Shown here: positions 59,173 through 64,000 of the stretch, in pieces | Position numbering within the stretch: position 1 is the stretch's first letter | Layout: each line of letters starts with the position of its first letter | Assembly: GCF_000715075.1 (NCBI RefSeq) | Contig: NC_134081.1 | Coordinates: 65,429,653-65,493,652 of the forward strand | Reading direction: 5' to 3' | Source: Nicotiana tabacum | Taxonomy: Eukaryota; Streptophyta; Magnoliopsida; Solanales; Solanaceae | DNA length: 64,000 nt | Translations under genes and position numbers: made by a program | Notes under the pieces: generated by a model | What the model was told of the DNA's origin: nothing | Seen by the model: only the letters and a program-made list of their open reading frames with translations | Database searches by the model: none

Positions 59173-60958
59173 TATTATTTTAGGACGCACCTTGACACAA
59201 AAGGGGGAGGACTGAATTGTATTTTGCCCTATTTTCGTGTGTTAAAGAACTTGGTTCTTTAACCTAAGTATTTCAGACAAACAGAAAATAAAGTGCGAAA
59301 ATTAAATAATACAATAATTTTCACATGGAAAACGTATTTGCTCAAAAGAGTAAAAACAACGACCTATCTTCGCAGGAATTGCCTCAATATTTTATTAACT
59401 TTTAAGAGATATTGTAGATTACAACTCAATAACCCAAGAGAGTAACTCTAGTACCTTAATCCCTGCAATCAACTCAATTGTAGCTACCTCTATTTAAAGA
59501 CTATAAACTCTAGACTAAAAAGTTAACCAAATTCTTCAAATTTGATAACCTAATAATAGTATTTTAAAGACGAGAGTGTAAGGTGGAGTGTTTTACTTAT
59601 TGTGAGGGGAGGCTTATACCCCGAGACATAAACCATAAGCCCCATGAATTTTTAAATTTTTTACTTATAAATTGATAAGATATCACAATAACACAAAAAT
59701 ATAGAAAGTATATTATAAATTTTGGGAAATTAAAAGGATTAACGAAACCCATAGAAAATAATATCTAGTATATTTTTATAAATATAAGTAATGCAATAGT
59801 ATTAAAGTTATTATGAGATATAAATCAACTATAATGTCTTAACTTTCAAACGATTTTAATTTTAAACAATTAAAAAAATTAAATTTCTTAAAAAATATAT
59901 CAAACTACACATTTTACCTCACTAAAAGCAAATAATCAATAAATTTACCGATAGTGTAATTTAGCATTACTCTTTTATGAAAAAAAGACAAAATTGCATT
60001 CAAAAGCAATATAATAAAAGCTGATAATTTTTTAGAGGCATACAACTAAGACATGAAGATCACTGGCAAGTGAAGATATAAATTTTGGCTATTTATTTTC
60101 AGAAAATATCTATATAATATTCACCCTCATGATATTCTCATTTAGCAAATATGCAAGACTACGACTCATTATTGAGTTATTCCTAATCTTTAAATCCCTA
60201 TTGATAATCATTCGTTTGTTAAAGAATTTTGAGGATCGATAGTGCTAATTAGGAAATTCGACACATGGTTTGCGTAGGAATCATTGGGCGAGTCCCGAGC
60301 ATTAAGTATCAGGCGCGTTTAGGGCACCCAGTCGGACTCTTGGGGCGTAAGGCTCATAGAACTAAACCCCACGGATGACTCTCATTGCTTTTTGGTAGTG
60401 CCTCACCCAAGGGTGAGCCCCAAGCGAGTCCTAAAAACAACCTTTTAAAATATTGCCTAATAATTACTTCTAAAAAAAGCAAAATAGGCTACAATTAAAG
60501 AACAATGACTCAATCTTAAACAACTAAAGAACTTGAGCAGCTTCGTCTTTTAAACCTGGTTCTTCAATTGAGCAGCTTGAATCCTTGAAAGAACCTTCTT
60601 GCTATGATAGGTACGTACCAAGAGTAATTTCTTGAAACTATGCGAATAACGTAAATAAATCCAAAATAATTTTATTTTTTCCTTAAAAGACTCCTTCACG
60701 TTCTTTTCCTTTTTATGCAAGTATTTCTATAATTAACGAATCCTTGTCGACTATGAATTTCTTCCGCTAAGATATTCCTTCTAGACCATGAATAAAATCC
60801 TTTAGGGTATCTGACTATCAAGAGGAATTTGTTTTTCCAGCTAAATACATCTTGCACGTGGAAACAATGTTTCTACTTCTGATCAATGGACTTCAAGAGA
60901 CTTGGTTCTTTTACAATTATTTGTTAATCATCAAAATCAATATAAGCTCGGTTCAACA
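59173..60958 (-). repeat. 5' LTR of copia F (with insertion)
   Basis: About 880 bp of LTR after removing 59558-60464. The outer end reads ...TATAAGCTCGGTTCAACA, so in minus sense the LTR begins TGTTGAACCGAGCTTATATT. It matches LTR E at 8381-9346 and the fragment at 5195. Confidence 0.8.
59558..60455. mobile_element. Non-autonomous DNA transposon, 898 bp
   Basis: It is flanked by a perfect 9-bp duplication CCTAATAAT (59549-59557 and 60456-60464). The unoccupied site exists in LTR E (CCTAACAATACACTTC, about 8747-8762). The ends are weak inverted repeats: AGTATTTTAAAGAC and, reverse-complemented, CAATATTTTAAAAGG. Inside are GGCTTATACCCCGAGACATA and CCTCACCCAAGGGTGAGCCC with a 7-bp-stem hairpin. 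No coding sequence. A 9-bp duplication suggests a Mutator-type element; family is inference. Confidence 0.8.
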
Positions 60959-61404
60959 GCTAAACAATTACTCCTCAATATATTACCAATGTTATAGGCT
61001 CCAATAGTACCAAGATGTTGCCAATAGATACGGATCAAATATTTGAACTTTATATATTTTTATTGCGATCTCTAGTTAATATTATAATAACTAACATCAC
61101 AATAAAATATTTATAAATATTTAATGAATAATTTAATATATACATGACGTAAAAAATTAAGTTCATGTGAACTGTAGCCGACCTTCTAGATCCGCCGTTA
61201 GTTGCCAAGATGTATTGTAATTATCTCAATTTTTCTTTACTCTAACATGCCATGCATGAACTTATCAAAATGTAGCAGAGAAGAAACTATTTTATCATTG
61301 TTCTTAATACATGTGGATATTCGATAAACTCATAAACTAAAGTTTGATCTAGTGTACCAATTACCAATTAAGTTTCTTACTATAAAAGCCACCACGGTTA
61401 GTAT
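60959..61404. other. AT-rich spacer
   Basis: No gene is visible. The piece at 61090-61200, ending GTTCATGTGAACTGTAGCCG, resembles 2735-2890 and may be a fragment of a dispersed repeat. GTTCATGTGAAC is a 12-bp perfect palindrome near 61163. Confidence 0.4.
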
Positions 61405-61559
61405 TTGGCGATTTGATCGCGCGAGCAAGTTCGTATGATATTTTTGGACTTGTGTGCACTTTTGGTTTAGAGCCGCGAGGGCTCGGGTGAGTTTCAGATA
61501 GGCTACGGGATGATTTGAACTTAGAAAGTTTGCTGGTTTTCACTTCTGCTGGTTTCTGG

Positions 61560-61890
61560 TGTTTCCTTCTTCGCGGTCGCGAATATACTCCCGCGATCGC
61601 GAAGGGTAAAATAGGCTGGGGGAGGTTTTGTTGTACGCGAACGCGAAAGCTTGGTCGCGAACGCGGAGCATTGGGGGGCCTGCTCTATATGAACGCGACC
61701 AGCCACACGCGAACACGTAGCGTTAGATAGCCGGGGTAGGGGCGTTGAGGTAACTCTACGCGAACGCGAGCCCAGTCTCGCAAATGCGGAGGTGAGGCGG
61801 GCTAGACCTTCGCGAATGTGTGGAGTTACTCATGATCGCGTAAGCCAGTTGGTCCATGCTCTTCGCGAACGCATCAGGTTTCACGCGAAC
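61560..61890 (+). repeat. CG-rich word block in LTR H
   Basis: Dense TTCGCGGTCGCGAA, CCGCGATCGCGAAGG, TACGCGAACGCGAA and GTCGCGAACGCGG words; the most CG-rich stretch of the window. The words are near-palindromes spaced 10-30 bp apart. Confidence 0.7.
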
Positions 61891-62782
61891 ACGCCAGTGA
61901 CTTAAAACAATCCCAATTACGGGATTTCGCCATTCTTTCAAAAGTTTCAAAACTAGAAGACCTAGAGGCGATTTTCCTAAAAGATTTTCTGCCCCAATTT
62001 GTCGATAAGTAATTCTAACCTACTTTCTTTCAATTACCCATTACATTTCATGAGTTTTTAACCTAAAATCTAGGATTTTAATGGTGAAAATTAGGGGTTT
62101 GGGTAGAATTAGGAATTTTGCATAATTGGAATTTAGACCTCGAATTGAGGTCAGATTTTAAAATAAATTATATATAATCGGGCTCGGGGGTTAATGGGTG
62201 AATGGATTTTGATCCGGACCTCGAGTTTTGACCAAGCTTGCCCGGGGTCGATTTTTGACCTTTTGGAGGAAAGTTTGGGGAATCTAAATTTATGCATTGT
62301 AATTGATTTCTTTAGCAATATTTGATATTATTGAGTCGTTTGTGGATAGATATGAGTGGTTTGGAGGTGAATTCTAGAGGAAAAGCGGTAATTGAGCATT
62401 GAGTGGCCTTTGGAGCGAGGTAAGTATTGTATCTTACCCTGACTTGAGGGAATAAGACTTATTTGTCTATTTGCTACATGTTTAGGTGTTGGAAAACAAC
62501 GTATATATGAGGTGACGAGTACTTATGCGTTATAGTCGGGTTAAAGCATGCGGGTTGGGGCTTGGTTTCTTGCGATTATAGCTTCATTTATTCATGTTAT
62601 CCATGTTTAGACTAGTATTGTTAAATTGATCGTTCTTATCATGTTTGTGGTCCTTCCGGTGATAATTGAGTATTGATTCCGAAGTTGAGGTTGATATTGT
62701 GGAACCAAATGTTGAAGTAAGGCTTGTACTTGTTATTATATCTCCCTGTTGTTAATTGTTCATTGTATTATGGTAAGGGAGA

Positions 62783-62990
62783 GTGTTAATGCACGAAGGG
62801 TAATGTTGTGCCATATTGTGAGTGTTAATGCACGAAGGGTGATGCCATGCCATATTGTGAGTGTTAATGCATGAAGGTTGATGCCGTGCCACGTTATGAG
62901 AGTTAATGCACGAAGGGTGATGATGTGCCGTATCTATTGATTTATATTGTGAGGCTGAGAGTAAAAGCACGAAGGGTGATGCCGTACAAT
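62783..62990 (+). repeat. 39-bp hairpin array in LTR H
   Basis: Units GTGTTAATGCACGAAGGGTG start at 62783, 62822, 62861 and 62900 (39 bp apart), with a fifth, more distant one at about 62959. Each unit pairs GCACG with CGTGC, or a near match, across an AAGGGTGATGC loop. The minus frame over it (62752-62970) shows a 13-residue repeat containing PSCINTHNMA and is not considered a gene. Confidence 0.75.
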
Positions 62991-63677
62991 TTTCTTCATT
63001 GTGTTAGTTGTTTTCACTGGTTAAAAGCATGTTGACTGTTCTGGTTATCATTTCCGCTGTATCTCATTTATCCTTTGCCCCTTTAGCATATCCCCCACCC
63101 AATAATACATGTTTAGCTGTTATTATTGTTTTCTTGTACATATACTATTATCTGCACAGGTTTATTATGTGAGTGTCTTGTCATAGCCTCTTCACTACTT
63201 CGTCGAGGTTAGGCTCGATACTTACCAGTACATGGGGTCGGTTGTACTGATACTGCACTCTGCACTTCTTGTGCAGATTTTGGTACCGGTCCTAGCTGAT
63301 CGTGAGGCTTAGCAGCTTGGATTTTGCTGTCAGGAGACCCAAGGTAGATCTGCTGGCGTCCGCAGACCCTGGAGTCTCTTCCTAGTTTTATCATTTTCTG
63401 TTTCTTACTTCAAAAGTGTATTTTGTTTTTCCTTTTCAAACTTTGTTTGTAGTAAATCATAGTAGCTCGTGAGTTGTGACTCCAGATCCAGGTGGTAGTA
63501 ATTAATGAAGTTTTTATATTATTCTGCACTCGTTGTATTTTATTTTAGCTTATTTGTTATCATTTACTGAATTGAATAAGAATTGGCTTAATAATTCTCT
63601 AACGTCGGCTTGCCTAGCAAGTAGAATGTTAGGCGCCATCACGGTCCCGACGGTGGGAATTCCGGGTCGTGACAAAG

Positions 63678-64000
63678 CTAAATTGTTTGACTTGAAGAAC
63701 CTTTTTTCCTTGCTGCACTCATTTGCTGAAGTTGTGACCTTGTCACTGCATTTCTTCCTTTAAACTTCAATCCGGGGGGCTTAAATCTAATGTCTATGTT
63801 AGTTGTAGATGTATCCTTGAATGTCCCAGCTGATATGACTCTCTCAGATGATATACCAGGCTGTAAAATATAATGAATTAGTAAAAAACAGAACAATTCC
63901 AGCACACAAAACTACATTATAATAAACTATACACCCTTACATTCAGGATAGTAGTTCCAGTCATAGTGTTAGTGAAAATCCCAAAACCAGTATGCCTTGG
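63678..64000 (-). CDS. MuDR-like transposase gene, C-terminal exons (partial)
   Basis: Two exons are inferred on the minus strand. Exon 64000-63941 encodes PRHTGFGIFTNTMTGTTILN. It ends at a GTAAGG donor, and an 80-bp T-rich intron (63940-63861) ends TTTTACAG. Exon 63860-63678 starts PGISSERVI, continues RFKPPGLKFKGRNAVTRSQL and ends at TAG (63678-63680). Phase is kept (AAT/CCT), giving TILN-PGISSER across the join. The basic tail with GFG-(I/V)-(Y/F)-T-N and 'PPGLK-KG--AVT-SQLQQM' resembles the C-terminus of plant MuDR-family (MULE) transposases or their domesticated relatives; this is from memory of the family and not proven. The catalytic part lies outside the window. LTR H ends four bases from the stop codon. 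Confidence 0.5.

Larger units (their letters stand above)
29846..60958 (-). mobile_element. Ty1/copia element F, interrupted and 3'-truncated
   Basis: On the minus strand from the right: 5' LTR (59173-60958), PBS (59159-59170), gag start (ATG at 59117), gag continuing at 37453, integrase, RT and RNase H, ending at 29846 against the TRIM. The 3' LTR and PPT are missing. Insertions into F are gypsy A (37454-58745), the solo LTR at 31339-34597 and a DNA element in its LTR (59558-60455). The integrase-before-RT order identifies Ty1/copia. Numerous stops show inactivity. Confidence 0.85.
61405..63674 (+). repeat. 5'-truncated Ty3/gypsy LTR (H)
   Basis: It enters at GATTTGATCGCGCGAGCAAG, equivalent to 45497 inside LTR A, so roughly the first 570 bp are missing. 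It then follows the LTR layout: CG-rich block, a polypyrimidine/AT middle, hairpin array, the conserved 'cctcttcactacttcgtcgaggtta' block at 63187-63212, and the end GGGTCGTGACA at 63674. No internal region follows, so it is a solo or remnant LTR. Confidence 0.8.

Noticed and set aside
61361..61543. 60-codon minus-strand frame and overlapping plus frame at 61515-61730
   Set aside because: They sit at the broken start and CG block of LTR H and have no family resemblance.

Overview
This is repeat-dense plant nuclear DNA. The organism is probably a member of the Solanaceae: the LTR ends (TGTAACGACC...GGTCGTGACA and its variants) and the PTPD/Transposase_32-type frame resemble repeats I know from that family. 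The genus cannot be fixed from the window alone. I see no intact single-copy protein gene. The only reading frame that looks like an ordered, spliced coding region is the 3' end of a MuDR-like (MULE) transposase-type gene at the right edge (63678-64000, minus). Nearly everything else is layered transposable elements, most of them decayed.

Layout. 1-900: the 5' end of a Ty3-type retrotransposon on the minus strand (gag start, primer-binding site, LTR). 1324-2444 and 3808-4772: two non-coding DNA elements with long imperfect inverted arms. 5195-9346: a copia-type LTR fragment, a solo Ty3 LTR (G), then a complete copia-type LTR belonging to element E. The interior of E (to about 11970) carries a decayed 'putative plant transposon protein' frame. 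11971-29220: Ty3/gypsy element D (plus), whose 5' LTR is split by a gag-pol-less LTR element C (12831-23156, minus). 29221-29845: a miniature LTR element (TRIM), sitting exactly where D stops and copia element F begins. 29846-60958: copia element F (minus). It is interrupted by a solo LTR (31339-34597), by gypsy element A (37454-58745, plus) and by a small DNA element (59558-60455). A is itself interrupted in its 5' LTR by a LINE fragment (39259-40056) and in its 3' LTR by gypsy element B (46634-57140, minus). 61405-63674: a 5'-truncated Ty3 LTR (H), lying against the stop codon of the MULE-type gene.

Insertion order is readable. F predates A, and A predates B and the LINE; D predates C. Target-site duplications support A (TTAAC), B (GTGTT), the LINE (AGTTGTTGCC), the 898-bp DNA element (CCTAATAAT) and, imperfectly, C (GGCAG/AGCAG). 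The F gag frame resumes across the 21-kb A insertion once one TSD copy is removed.

I did not find a convincing new cellular or defence system. The signals that known features explain least are three architectural themes shared by otherwise diverged LTRs: CG-rich word blocks, arrays of short hairpins, and tandem arrays with about 48-bp or 39-bp periods. A chimeric LTR junction in element C also looks like a recombination scar.
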